From contig JADLBE010000111.1 of NCBI GenBank assembly GCA_020847915.1, positions 1-49,437 on the forward strand: DNA of 49,437 nucleotides. Direction: 5' to 3'. Source of the stretch: Saprospiraceae bacterium. GTDB lineage: Bacteria > Bacteroidota > Bacteroidia > Chitinophagales > Saprospiraceae. The position numbers and the translations under genes are program-made. Shown one piece after another: positions 16,286 to 25,312 of the stretch; within the stretch, counting starts at the first letter, position 1; the number at the start of each line of letters is the position of its first letter. The notes below the pieces were generated by a model that saw nothing but the letters and a program-made list of their open reading frames with translations, was not told the origin of the DNA and searched no databases.

Positions 16286-19200
16286 TTACCTCAAATTGTT
16301 GTTTATGAGTGTCTGTGGATGCAAACCTTTGAGGTTTAAACTCCAGGATATCCAGTTGAAATAATTGCCGCCACCAAAAATTGCACCGTCGTCGGTGCCG
16401 CCACCGGCTTCAATGTAGCGGTCGCGCAATCCTTCCGAATTGACCAGCGGGAAATACACTTCCAAAACGCCGTCGAAAAACTCAAGCAGAAACCCGCCGC
16501 TCCACAAAAACTCTTGCGTATTTAACGCTCCGAGCGGCGTTGCATCGTTGTAATAACCCAGGTCGAAATAAGGTTTCAACGGCAATCCCAGGGGCAACCG
16601 GAATGGCAAATCGGATCGAAGGTTGAGCGACACTATGCCGCTGTTGGAGTTTCCGATCACGCCGGCAAACGGTGCACCAAACGCACCTTTGAAACCACCC
16701 TCGGTTTGGGCCACCTGCCTCGACAAAAAGCCTTCGTCCTCCGAACGGCCCAGATAATGTTCGTCGAAACGGTAATCGTTGAAACCCTGCGGATTGAGCG
16801 CAAAACTGGCCCGCGATTGGTCGTTCGATACATTTCCGGCGTCCCGTCGGGTGTTTTTTATAAAATAACCCGCAAAAAACCGCGCTGTGACTTTGCGTTT
16901 GGGCGAATAAAAAAACTTCTGACGCCATTCCAAACTGCTGCGCAGGTATTGCTCCGCCCTGCCTTCCGCATTGTCGTATTGCTGAAATTCCAGGGCTGCA
17001 GCAAACGTAAACGGATTGGTCAGCTTTTTTTGTTCACCGGCGTATTTAAGCTCGTGGATGGTACTTTTAAGGTAGGCCTTGTCCGTATAGGAGCCAAGCG
17101 TGTCGAAATTGGCGTTTTCTTTTCCTGTAAATAAGGTGCGCCATTGCACGCTGTGCAGGTAACTGTTCGATTTGCTGTTCAAATCGAGCTTTACCTGCGG
17201 CACCAAACGGTAAAATTTGCGGTAATACCCTTCCGTATCGTTGTGATCGAAATCGAAAGTTTTGCCCGTAACACCCACCGTAAGCCGTTCGGCAAATCCT
17301 CCCGTTGTTGTGCGGTAAAACACTTCGCCCAACCCGACAAACTGTTTTGAACCAAAGGCATAACCCGGCAGCAGGTTGTAACTCCAGCGTGGCGAGGGCG
17401 CCGGTGGACTGTACAAAACCACCCCAAGCATGGCTTTGTCGTAGTTGTTCCAGCCCACCCACGGAAGGATACCCACCGTGGTGCGGTTGTTGTTTTGAAA
17501 TGGCGCGATGGGTTGCACTTTTATGGGTTCAAACCCGGGAAACAAACCACTTGTCCTGCGGAAGTTGTTTTTTCGATTCAAATCAAGCGTCGTGTAACTG
17601 GCGTCAAGCACAAAGGCATCGGTGCCTTCATCCGCCTGCACAACGATGGTTGTATCGCCATAAAAGGCCGGTAGCCAAAGGGTATCCAAAGCCTGGCCAT
17701 CAATTATGGAGGACACACTGACCGGCGCATTAAGGGCGCCTTTGCTACTGATGGTCAGTTGGTATTCCGAGCCATCTGTTTGTTTAACTTTTTTCAGTTC
17801 AAACTCCGACTGTTTCCGCGTTTTCATACTTTCAAAAAACCACGGCGCCACCAACCCATGTTCAAGCCACGCCAGCTCCATGTCTTCCGGATACGGGTGT
17901 TTGAACTTCCATTTTTGGTAATAATACTGCATGGCCGCGTCAAACTTCTCCGTACCGACGGAGTTTTCCACCCACCGGGCGGCCATGGCGGGTTTCATGT
18001 ACACCAGCATTCCGTAACCAACGGAAGTAAACTTATCCGAACGCGAATCGGACGGCATGGCGCGGCCGTTGCGGGCCAGCAGTCGGTAGCCGATGTCGAG
18101 CAGCGGACCATTGGTTTTGGGGTCGTAAATAAATTTTGGCAAAGCCAGCAGCTCCCTCTCCTCGTAGTAGGTAGCCATGTACCGTTGTTCGTAGTAGGAA
18201 TTGATGCCTTCGTCCATCCACGGGTGGTCGCGTTCGTTGCTGGCCAGGATGCCGTAAAACCAGTTGTGGCCAACTTCATGGGTGATCACTTCGTCCAGAC
18301 TGCGGCCCGAACCCGAGTTGCCGATCACCGTAATCATGGGGTATTCCATGCCGCCGCCTGCACTCAGTGCGCTGTGCACCGCCGTTGCCTGTGGCCAGGG
18401 ATAAGCGCCCACGTTTTTGCTGTAAAACTCCACCGAGCGGCGCACGTAAAAGGCGCCTTTCGTCCACAGTTTGGCGTCGGAAGGCGTAAACATGGCCGTA
18501 CATTGCACTTTTTCGCCGTTTTCCAAAACAGCGGTGTCGCGCAGCACCATGAACCTTTTGTCGGCGAACCAGGCGAAATCGTGCACGTTTTCAGCCTTAA
18601 ATTTCAACGTTTTGTAGGTTGTGGAAGATGCCGGAAAATCGTCGTTGCCCGTTTCTTTTTTTTCCAGCCAAGCACGCGTTTCCTTTTCTTTTTTTTCCAA
18701 AAAAGTCAACTCGGAAGGTGTTTGCAAAACACCGGTAGCACCCACCACGTAGTTGTCGGGCAGCGTAATTTCCACATCAAAATTGCCAAATTCGCTGAAA
18801 AACTCACCCTGGTCGAGGTAGGGCATCTGGTGCCAGCCTTTGCGGTCGAACACCGCCGGTTTGGGAAACCACTGGGTGATTTGGTACGAAGTGCCCACGT
18901 GGCCAAGACGGGAAAACGACGCCGGCAGATCAACCACAAAAGGTGTGCTGATGCGCAATTGCCCACCCGGTTGCAGTGGTTCCGGCAAGGTGATGTACAG
19001 GATGTCCGGATTTTCGAAGGTTGGTTTGGAAGCAACGGTTACGCCGTTGATTTTGAATTCGAGGTTTTTGATGCGTCCAAGCGAACTGTCGGGGGCGAAG
19101 TAAAATTTAGCATCGCCCTGTTCGAGATGTTGTTTGCAAAACGCCGTGCGCCGATTTTTGAAGGCATTGGGCCAAAGGTGCAGGTACATTTCGTTCAGCG

Positions 19201-19378
19201 CGTTTGGCGCGTTGTTGAAGTACACCATATCGATGGTGCCTTCAAGCCGGTTTTGCTGGTCGTCGAGGCGTACACGAATGGTGTAATCGACGTGTTGTTG
19301 GAAATACGGCGATTGGGCCGAAAGGCTGCCGGTAAGGGCCAAAAGCAATAAGTTGGTTCCAAAAATAAAAAATTTCAT
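16286..19378 (-). CDS. Secreted M1 family zinc metallopeptidase
   Basis: A 1030-residue exported peptidase. It has a signal peptide (about 1-22) and an N-terminal M1 saddle domain. The catalytic thermolysin-like domain carries GGMEYP (exopeptidase motif variant) and HEVGHNW near residue 367. After HEVGH come 18 residues and the third zinc ligand Glu in MDEGINSYYE. The C-terminal about 450 residues are not helical-repeat-like; they look rich in alternating strands with YxF patterns, as in Bacteroidota M1 proteins acting at the periplasm or outer membrane. It probably trims peptides taken up for growth. It lies between palindromes P7 and P8, so it is probably monocistronic. Confidence 0.92.
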   Translation of the reverse strand: MKFFIFGTNLLLLALTGSLSAQSPYFQQHVDYTIRVRLDDQQNRLEGTIDMVYFNNAPNALNEMYLHLWPNAFKNRRTAFCKQHLEQGDAKFYFAPDSSLGRIKNLEFKINGVTVASKPTFENPDILYITLPEPLQPGGQLRISTPFVVDLPASFSRLGHVGTSYQITQWFPKPAVFDRKGWHQMPYLDQGEFFSEFGNFDVEITLPDNYVVGATGVLQTPSELTFLEKKEKETRAWLEKKETGNDDFPASSTTYKTLKFKAENVHDFAWFADKRFMVLRDTAVLENGEKVQCTAMFTPSDAKLWTKGAFYVRRSVEFYSKNVGAYPWPQATAVHSALSAGGGMEYPMITVIGNSGSGRSLDEVITHEVGHNWFYGILASNERDHPWMDEGINSYYEQRYMATYYEERELLALPKFIYDPKTNGPLLDIGYRLLARNGRAMPSDSRSDKFTSVGYGMLVYMKPAMAARWVENSVGTEKFDAAMQYYYQKWKFKHPYPEDMELAWLEHGLVAPWFFESMKTRKQSEFELKKVKQTDGSEYQLTISSKGALNAPVSVSSIIDGQALDTLWLPAFYGDTTIVVQADEGTDAFVLDASYTTLDLNRKNNFRRTSGLFPGFEPIKVQPIAPFQNNNRTTVGILPWVGWNNYDKAMLGVVLYSPPAPSPRWSYNLLPGYAFGSKQFVGLGEVFYRTTTGGFAERLTVGVTGKTFDFDHNDTEGYYRKFYRLVPQVKLDLNSKSNSYLHSVQWRTLFTGKENANFDTLGSYTDKAYLKSTIHELKYAGEQKKLTNPFTFAAALEFQQYDNAEGRAEQYLRSSLEWRQKFFYSPKRKVTARFFAGYFIKNTRRDAGNVSNDQSRASFALNPQGFNDYRFDEHYLGRSEDEGFLSRQVAQTEGGFKGAFGAPFAGVIGNSNSGIVSLNLRSDLPFRLPLGLPLKPYFDLGYYNDATPLGALNTQEFLWSGGFLLEFFDGVLEVYFPLVNSEGLRDRYIEAGGGTDDGAIFGGGNYFNWISWSLNLKGLHPQTLINNNLR

Positions 19379-19400
19379 GCTGGTATTTTGCCGCGTAAAA

Positions 19401-19620
19401 GAGGTTGTGTCAATAGCCCTGAAGGGGCGAAATATATCAGCGAGGGGTGAAGCCCCTCGTAATGATTAGATAATGTGTCTGAAGCCCTGAAGGGGCGAAA
19501 TAATCTCACTTAGAGTGTATTTCGCCCCTTCAGGGCTTCGGGGACTATTCCTGGCAATAACATGGGGCTTCACCCCATGCTGACATATTTCGCCCCTTCA
19601 GGGCTTTTCACACAACCCCT
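19401..19620. repeat. Palindrome P8: nested AGCCCTGAAGGGGCGAAAT repeats
   Basis: Four copies of a roughly 20-bp word: two direct (19415-19435, 19483-19503) and two inverted (19519-19537, 19585-19605). Two small hairpins, CGAGGGG-TGAAG-CCCCTCG (19441-19459) and CATGGGG-CTTCA-CCCCATG (19561-19579), have loops that are reverse complements. The ends (GAGGTTGTGT / ACACAACCCC) also pair. It fills the spacer between two minus-strand genes. Confidence 0.9.
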
Positions 19621-19633
19621 ACAAATATTTGAT

Positions 19634-21454
19634 TTATTTAACCGGTTTTACAAACAGGATACCGTTCATGTAATCGATGCTCAGCGTGTCTTTTTTGCGG
19701 TAAATATTGCCATCGCGGAGGATAAACATGGCTTTGTGTTTTTGTCCCTGCAATTCAATGGTGGCGTTTTCAACCGGTATGTTCAGGTAGCCGTTGGCGC
19801 CTTCGGCAAACCATTTTTGAAGCGCCGGAATCATGCTGAAACTGTCGACGGGCACACTTTGGGTGTTGGTGTTGGACATCATCACCATTTTGGCTTTGTC
19901 GGTAGATAACCGGAAATAACGCTTCGGTCTTACCGTCGCTTCACTGTAATTGCGGCTGTCCATGACGTTTATTTCAAAATACTCGGCATAACCCCGGATG
20001 TCCGTATAACTCTCGCTGGTCGCTTTGTTCACCGAAAGATTCAGGTTTTCCTTGCCGTCGGACGTGATGTTGGTAAACTGTCTGATGTTGAGCCAATAAG
20101 CAATGCGCGAGGCGGAATTGTAGGCATAGCTGTAGTTATCGTCCGCTTCGGGGAAACTGTCGTAATGCATGGGCAACCAGGACTGGATGTCGCCCAAAGC
20201 GTCGCGGGATTCGAGGTAGGACATGGCGGAAATGATGCGTTCGGCGTCTTCACCGGTCAAGGTTGTGGTGCGTTTTTGCACCTGTGTGCCGTCGAACCTG
20301 CCGTTTTTGGTGAGCAATTCGCGTATGATGGTCACCTGACTGCGCCGGGCCACGCGGTTGGCGCTGAAAGGTCCAGCCACGGCCACCAGTATAAACGCCG
20401 CCAGCGAGAGCGGAATAAACTTGATGTTGTCGTTTTTGGAAAACAAAAAATACAAACCCATGGCCAAAAGCCAAAGACCCGCATGGGCCACGTAAAAACG
20501 CTCCTCGGTGATGCCGTAATCGTTGATGCGCCGTCCGATGGCCACAAAAAGCAATACGGTAAGCGGCAACAACACCGGCCAGAACCATTTGTGGTAAAGG
20601 CGTACGGCATCGGTGCTGTCGAAAGCGGGCAGACGGTAATTGAGCAGGTAGGTAAAAATACCGGCAACGGAAAATCCGATCACCAGCGACGACACCCAGC
20701 CCCTCGGCAGTTCCCACATGGCGATGATTTTGGCGCCGTAGACGTACAAAATCAGGAAATACAACCCAACGATGGGGATCAGGATGAATTTGCAGAGGTT
20801 TACAAAAACCGTGGTGTAGGTGTATTCGTCGTCCTCTGTTTCATAATCCTGCGGGAAATGGTGCAGAAAAAAGGCCGTAAAAAAGATCAGTCCCAGCAAC
20901 AGGAACAGATGCACGTAAATTTCCGAATCGATGTTGAGGTCGAACAACTGATCCACCGCCAGGATGGCAAGCGCCAGACCGGCGTACAAAATCAGGGCAT
21001 ACACGGCGCCCACGATGAAGTTGGCAAAAAGCGTTTTGTTGAACTCCCAAAAATCTTCTACCCTGCCCCGTTTCAGGTAAGGCGACGTGGCGCTGAGCAG
21101 GTGTGCGATGGCCAAAAAGCCCAGGTATTGGGGCACGTATACATTTTCAAAATTTGTTATACCCGGATCAAGCTGAAAATAATACAACACCAGCAAACCC
21201 ACGCCGGCAACCTGAGGCGCCCAAAAACGCCAGCCTTTCAACTCGAAGGCTTCTCCGAAGGCGGTAATTGCGGTAAAAAGCGGAAGTCCCAACATGGCGG
21301 GCATCATCATTTTAACGCCTGCATCATCACTGCCATCTTCCACCAGCCACATCAATGCGCCACAGGCAACGGCAGCGCTGAGCATGGTTAAGGGGAAACG
21401 GCGCAGGGCGCCCACAAAGGCATCGACCAGCAACGACAGGGAAGGAAGTTTCAT
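19634..21454 (-). CDS. DUF4153 domain multi-pass membrane protein
   Basis: A 606-residue inner-membrane protein with about ten to eleven hydrophobic helices in the first 400 residues, followed by a soluble C-terminal domain of about 200 residues. The pattern (IAHLLSATSPYLKRG, DFWEFNKTLFANFIVGAVYA, WPVLLPLTVLLFVAIGRRINDYG) matches the DUF4153 family of Bacteroidota, whose role is unknown. It starts at ATG 21454 and is divergent from a secreted-protein gene 95 bp away. A TATTTTTC -7-like element lies 34 bp upstream. Confidence 0.8.
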   Translation of the reverse strand: MKLPSLSLLVDAFVGALRRFPLTMLSAAVACGALMWLVEDGSDDAGVKMMMPAMLGLPLFTAITAFGEAFELKGWRFWAPQVAGVGLLVLYYFQLDPGITNFENVYVPQYLGFLAIAHLLSATSPYLKRGRVEDFWEFNKTLFANFIVGAVYALILYAGLALAILAVDQLFDLNIDSEIYVHLFLLLGLIFFTAFFLHHFPQDYETEDDEYTYTTVFVNLCKFILIPIVGLYFLILYVYGAKIIAMWELPRGWVSSLVIGFSVAGIFTYLLNYRLPAFDSTDAVRLYHKWFWPVLLPLTVLLFVAIGRRINDYGITEERFYVAHAGLWLLAMGLYFLFSKNDNIKFIPLSLAAFILVAVAGPFSANRVARRSQVTIIRELLTKNGRFDGTQVQKRTTTLTGEDAERIISAMSYLESRDALGDIQSWLPMHYDSFPEADDNYSYAYNSASRIAYWLNIRQFTNITSDGKENLNLSVNKATSESYTDIRGYAEYFEINVMDSRNYSEATVRPKRYFRLSTDKAKMVMMSNTNTQSVPVDSFSMIPALQKWFAEGANGYLNIPVENATIELQGQKHKAMFILRDGNIYRKKDTLSIDYMNGILFVKPVK

Positions 21455-21521
21455 GTGTTCAATTTGGATGAAAGAATGGGAGTCGGCCGAAAAATAGCGT
21501 TTTTTCCAAGCGCGGGTTGTC

Positions 21522-21529
21522 TATTTTTG
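21522..21529 (+). promoter_or_regulatory. -7 element of the secreted-protein gene
   Basis: TATTTTTG, a full TAnnTTTG match, 20 nt before ATG 21550. No clear -33 TTG. Confidence 0.5.
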
Positions 21530-21549
21530 CCGCAAGAAATACAACAGAC

Positions 21550-22110
21550 ATGCGTACAGCCCTTGTTTTCCTTTGCTTTTTCGCTGCTCAACTCAACGCG
21601 CAGGACAGCCTGAGCGTTGCCCCGCGTTTCCCGGAAGACTGGGCAGGCGTGTGGCAAGGTGATTTGAACATCTGGAATGCCAAAGGTTTGAGCACCACCA
21701 TTCCCATGACGATCGACATCCTTCCCATCGATACGTCGACCACCGGACGGTACACGTTTGGACTTACGTACGGCAGCAAAAGTGAAGACTGGCGCCCGTA
21801 CGAACTTGTGCCGGTTAAACCCGAATTTGGTATGTGGCGTGTGGATGAAAAAAACACCATCGTGATGGAAAGTTACCTGCTCGGTCCCAAATTCCTTTGC
21901 TGGTTTGTGGTGGCCGGCGAACGTAGCACCCGTATTTTGTGCACTTACGAACGTCTGGACGCTGAAACCATGGCTTTTGAAGTGATCGCAGGAACCGAAG
22001 CGCCGGCCAGTACCACCGGCAAATCCAAACACGAAGGCGAAGACATCCCGGAAGTAAAAACCTATCCCGTCAACGGATTTCAGCGCGCTCTGTTGAAGCG
22101 CCAAAAATAA
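21550..22110 (+). CDS. Secreted protein of unknown function
   Basis: A 186-residue protein with a clean signal peptide (MRTALVFLCFFAAQLNAQ) and a mostly beta sequence. The opening WAGVWQGDLNIW and the spacing of later strands recall a lipocalin-like fold, but I do not recognise a named family. The start is ATG 21550 instead of the track's 21517, because the signal peptide begins there and the -7 element lies between the two. It is followed after 3 bp by the DUF457 hydrolase gene and then cdsA, so it heads a plus-strand operon. Confidence 0.7.
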   Translation: MRTALVFLCFFAAQLNAQDSLSVAPRFPEDWAGVWQGDLNIWNAKGLSTTIPMTIDILPIDTSTTGRYTFGLTYGSKSEDWRPYELVPVKPEFGMWRVDEKNTIVMESYLLGPKFLCWFVVAGERSTRILCTYERLDAETMAFEVIAGTEAPASTTGKSKHEGEDIPEVKTYPVNGFQRALLKRQK

Positions 22111-22113
22111 ACC

Positions 22114-23355
22114 ATGGACTCACTTACCCAGATAGTACTCGGCGCAGCATGCGGCGAAGTCGTGGCAGGCAAAAAACTCGGCAACCGGGCCATGTTGTGG
22201 GGCGCCATCGGCGGCACCATCCCCGACCTCGACGTGTTTGCCCAGTTGTTTGTCGACGAAATTACCGCAACCTCCTTCCACCGTGGGTTCATGCACTCGT
22301 TTTTGTTTGCAGCCATAGCGCCGTTTGTTTTGGCCAAAATGACCCAGTGGTTTTACCATGGTGGTGTGTACCGAAAGCAGGGTTACAAACTGCCCGCCAT
22401 GGTGTTGTGGGTGCTTTTTTACGTAGGCGCAGCGGCAGGCGTCAATTTTATACCCGTTTTGCTGGGTGAAGGACTGAGCTGGTACGTATTTGTGCCTACC
22501 CTCCTGCTGGGCATTGCGTTGGTGGTGAGTTTGTGGAAAAACTACCTGAACCGCGATTTGTCGCTCGTAGAGGCGCCTTACCGCACTTGGGTGATGTTGT
22601 TTTTCTGGAGCATTTTTACCCACCCCATCCTCGATTGTTTTACCAGTTGGGGCACGCAAATCTGGCAACCTTTTGCGGATACGCGGGTGCAGTGGACGAC
22701 GGTTTCGGTTGTAGATCCTTTGTACACCGTACCATTTGCTTTGTGTTTGCTCGTCGCAGCCTTTTTGTTGCGCACCAACAAAGCACGGGTATGGTGGAGC
22801 TGGGCAGGCATCCTTTGGGGTTGTGCCTACCTTGGTTACACTGTGTGGCACAAACGCAGCATGGGCCTTGTTTTTAAAGATTCTCTTCGGGAAAAAAACA
22901 TCGCCTACAAGCGTTTTTACACCGGTCCGACCATTTTTAACAACATCGTTTGGAGCGGCGTTGCGGAAGGCGATACGGCGTATTATTTCGGTTTGTACGG
23001 TTTTAACGACCCAGAAGAACGGATGAAAACCATTTCGGTGATACCTAAAAACCATCAGCTGCTCAATCACATACCGCCGGACGACCGTACGCGCAAGTTC
23101 CTGACCTGGTTTACCGACGGTTATTACAACGTGGTGCCTTACCGCGGCGACACCCTCCAGGTGAACGATTTGAGGTTTGGTTTGCTGGGCGACCGCCTGC
23201 GCGGCAACAACTACGTGTTCCCTTTTCTTTTGTTTAAAAATGAAAAAGGGGTGTGGGACATCAAACAAAACAACCGCAACAAGGAAAGTGTGGAAGACAG
23301 CGAACGCTCGTTTTCTGAACTCTGGGCCCGCGTCAAAGGGCACGTACCCGAATAA
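22114..23355 (+). CDS. Membrane-bound metal-dependent hydrolase (DUF457/YdjM type)
   Basis: A 413-residue inner-membrane protein of the YdjM/LexA-binding-hydrolase family. The signature runs MDSLTQIVLGAACGEVVAGKKLGNRA then GTIPDLDVF, followed by FHRGFMHS and, further on, HPILDCFTSWGTQ: the conserved Asp/His residues thought to bind metal. Four to six membrane helices occupy the first 260 residues; the last 150 are soluble. Its substrate is unknown. It overlaps neither neighbour but sits 3 bp after the secreted-protein gene and 15 bp before cdsA. Confidence 0.85.
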   Translation: MDSLTQIVLGAACGEVVAGKKLGNRAMLWGAIGGTIPDLDVFAQLFVDEITATSFHRGFMHSFLFAAIAPFVLAKMTQWFYHGGVYRKQGYKLPAMVLWVLFYVGAAAGVNFIPVLLGEGLSWYVFVPTLLLGIALVVSLWKNYLNRDLSLVEAPYRTWVMLFFWSIFTHPILDCFTSWGTQIWQPFADTRVQWTTVSVVDPLYTVPFALCLLVAAFLLRTNKARVWWSWAGILWGCAYLGYTVWHKRSMGLVFKDSLREKNIAYKRFYTGPTIFNNIVWSGVAEGDTAYYFGLYGFNDPEERMKTISVIPKNHQLLNHIPPDDRTRKFLTWFTDGYYNVVPYRGDTLQVNDLRFGLLGDRLRGNNYVFPFLLFKNEKGVWDIKQNNRNKESVEDSERSFSELWARVKGHVPE

Positions 23356-23370
23356 ACAGCAACCAACTTC

Positions 23371-24210
23371 ATGAAGCAACGCGCCATTTCTGCCGTCCTA
23401 TTTGTTTTAGCCATGCTTGGTGGTGTTTTTGGCGGCGCCATACCTTTTTTCCTGCTTTTCGGGCTCATCACCGGTGGTTGTTTGTGGGAACTCGGCGGCA
23501 TCCTTTTTGGAAAAGAAAACGAATACGTGACCTTGCGCCGTGTATTGGCCACAGCACTTGGTATGATGCCTTACCTTGTTTATGGTGGCATTAAAACTGG
23601 ATTGTTTAACGTAAAAGGTGGTACAGAATCCTTACTTCCCGGCCTTGTCGCCGTGGTGATGGTTGTGGTGTTTCTGCTTATCCTGCTCGAACTGTTCCTG
23701 GCTTCGGCACAACCTTTCACCAACGTAGGTCATTACCTCACCGGACTGGCGTATGTGAGCATACCTTTTGCCATGTTTTTGGGTATTGCGCATTGGGACG
23801 ACCAATATACGCCGCTGCGGGTGATCGGGCTTTTGTCGCTCAACTGGGCCAACGATACGTTTGCTTACCTCGTGGGATCACAAATTGGTAAAACGCCGTT
23901 TTTTAGTCGAATTTCGCCCAAAAAAACGTGGGAAGGCACCATCGGCGGTATGGTATGCACCTTTTTGGCAGCCTGGCTTTTGTCACATTACATTCCCTCG
24001 TTCAGTTTTGGACAATGGATGGCCCTTGCGGCGTGTGTGGCCGTGTTTGGCACCCTGGGCGACCTGGTGGAAAGCATGCTCAAACGCAGCGTGAACATCA
24101 AGGACTCGGGCGCTATTTTGCCCGGGCACGGCGGTTTCCTCGACCGTTTCGATTCCTTCATTTTTATTCAACCATTCGTGTGGCTGATTTTTTGGCTTCA
24201 GACCTCATGA
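23371..24210 (+). CDS. cdsA: Phosphatidate cytidylyltransferase
   Basis: A 279-residue CDP-diacylglycerol synthase, multi-pass in the inner membrane. It makes CDP-diacylglycerol from phosphatidate and CTP, the branch point of phospholipid synthesis. The CDS signature is intact near the C-terminus: SMLKRSVNIKDSGAILPGHGG then FLDRFDS. An upstream FFSRISPKKTWEGTIGG segment is also typical. It is the last gene of the plus-strand run starting at 21550, and its 3' end overlaps the convergent pnuC by 13 bp. Confidence 0.95.
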   Translation: MKQRAISAVLFVLAMLGGVFGGAIPFFLLFGLITGGCLWELGGILFGKENEYVTLRRVLATALGMMPYLVYGGIKTGLFNVKGGTESLLPGLVAVVMVVVFLLILLELFLASAQPFTNVGHYLTGLAYVSIPFAMFLGIAHWDDQYTPLRVIGLLSLNWANDTFAYLVGSQIGKTPFFSRISPKKTWEGTIGGMVCTFLAAWLLSHYIPSFSFGQWMALAACVAVFGTLGDLVESMLKRSVNIKDSGAILPGHGGFLDRFDSFIFIQPFVWLIFWLQTS

Positions 24211-24776
24211 GCTGCGACTTCCTGTTTTTTCCAATTTATATAGCCTAAAACGGCGAGTACCAGGAAAACGGCGTACAACCCCATGGTGAGGTAAAGTTCC
24301 TTGACGCCGTATTGGTAGAGATACACGAAATCGACAAGGATCCAAAGCACCCAGTTTTCGAGGTATTTTTTGTTCATCCACAACTGTGCGATGAGCGACA
24401 AAGACGTGGTACCAGCGTCGAGCCACGGCAATGCGGCATCGGTGAAACGGCTCATCAGGTAACCGATCACAACCGTACCTGCCACCAGCAAAACACCCGA
24501 CAACAACCAGCTTTGAGGTGTAAAACGCCGCACGGCAATGCGTTCGTCGGAGGCTTTTTCTCCCCGGCTCCAGGCGTACCATCCCTGTATTTGCAGGACG
24601 ATGTACACCACCTGCAGCGCCATGTCGGAGTAAAAACGGGCATTGTAAAAAATGACCACGTACATGGCTACGTTCACGATGCCCAGGGGAAAAGCGAGGA
24701 TGTTGCGCCGGGCCAGCAGCCAAACGCTCAGGGCGCCGAAAATGGCTGCGGTGAGTTCGAACCAATCAATATTCAT
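24198..24776 (-). CDS. pnuC: Nicotinamide mononucleotide/riboside transporter PnuC
   Basis: A 192-residue membrane protein with about seven hydrophobic segments and PnuC signatures (LVWLLARRNILAFPLGIVNV-like start, LQIQGWYAWSRG, LWMNKKYLENWVLWILVDFVY). PnuC imports nicotinamide riboside by facilitated diffusion for NAD synthesis. The start is placed at ATG 24776 (MNIDWFELTAAIFG); the track's extra 36 residues come from the repeat in the spacer. A TACCTTCG element ends 4 nt before this ATG. It faces cdsA, and the two genes overlap at their 3' ends. Confidence 0.9.
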   Translation of the reverse strand: MNIDWFELTAAIFGALSVWLLARRNILAFPLGIVNVAMYVVIFYNARFYSDMALQVVYIVLQIQGWYAWSRGEKASDERIAVRRFTPQSWLLSGVLLVAGTVVIGYLMSRFTDAALPWLDAGTTSLSLIAQLWMNKKYLENWVLWILVDFVYLYQYGVKELYLTMGLYAVFLVLAVLGYINWKKQEVAAHEV

Positions 24777-24780
24777 GATG

Positions 24781-24788
24781 CGAAGGTA
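24781..24788 (-). promoter_or_regulatory. -7-like element directly before pnuC
   Basis: TACCTTCG on the minus strand (one mismatch to TAnnTTTG), 4 nt before the start codon: the same spacing as for mfd and the DUF4271 gene. Confidence 0.35.
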
Positions 24789-24856
24789 AAAATCCGTTTC
24801 AATCCGCGTTTGCTTGCATCCGCGTACTCCGCGTTCCCATGCGACGTCGAAATGGG

Positions 24857-25206
24857 ACACGGATGACACAGATGCAAGCAACACGGATTAAAACGGATTT
24901 TAAACAATTATGGATTTGGCCAAATGTTACAATTTCGCGGGCATTGAGGTGAGGTGTCATCTGCGAGGCACGAGCAGGTGACATCTCACCTTGTCTCGAT
25001 GCCCAGGCATTATTGAAATTGTGACCAGACATTTTCACCTCCCAAAGATGCCCGAAATGCGGTTTCATTCGTTGTTCGGAAGCAATTCTGGGCAGGACTC
25101 CGATAACGCCTGGCCGCTCAGCTGGGTGAGATGTCACCTGCTCGTGCCTCGCAGATGACACCTCACCTCAACGCCCCGGTGTTGCTTGCATCTGTGTCAT
25201 CCGTGT
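24857..25206. repeat. Palindrome P9: nested perfect 47-bp and 28-bp arms in a 536-bp spacer
   Basis: Inner arms 24944-24990 and 25125-25171 are a perfect 47-bp inverted repeat; outer arms 24857-24884 and 25179-25206 are a perfect 28-bp inverted repeat (CACGGATGACACAGATG...). A word AACGGATTTTAAACA is repeated directly outside (about 24892 and 25240). The central 134 bp show further short inverted words (ACAATTTC / GAAATTGT). No convincing gene in 24777-25312. Confidence 0.95.
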
Positions 25207-25254
25207 GCCAATCACAACGTCGTGCATCACGGATAAAAAACGGATTTTAAACAG

Positions 25255-25290
25255 AATATGGGTCATCCCGATATCGGAATGACCCATATT
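25255..25290 (-). terminator. Terminator after the 70-residue protein gene
   Basis: 36-nt near-perfect inverted repeat (AATATGGGTCAT ... ATGACCCATATT with inner CCGAT/ATCGG, one mismatch), 22 bp past the stop of the small gene. Confidence 0.7.
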
Positions 25291-25312
25291 AACCTAGGAA
25301 CGGATGATCGTG

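Noticed and set aside
24799-25161. 120-residue ORF in the 536-bp spacer
   Set aside because: It lies wholly in the nested palindrome P9, has no family character, and is open only because of repeat composition.
24857-25206. Insertion sequence
   Set aside because: Inverted repeats are long, but no transposase ORF or target-site duplication is seen, so at most a non-autonomous element.
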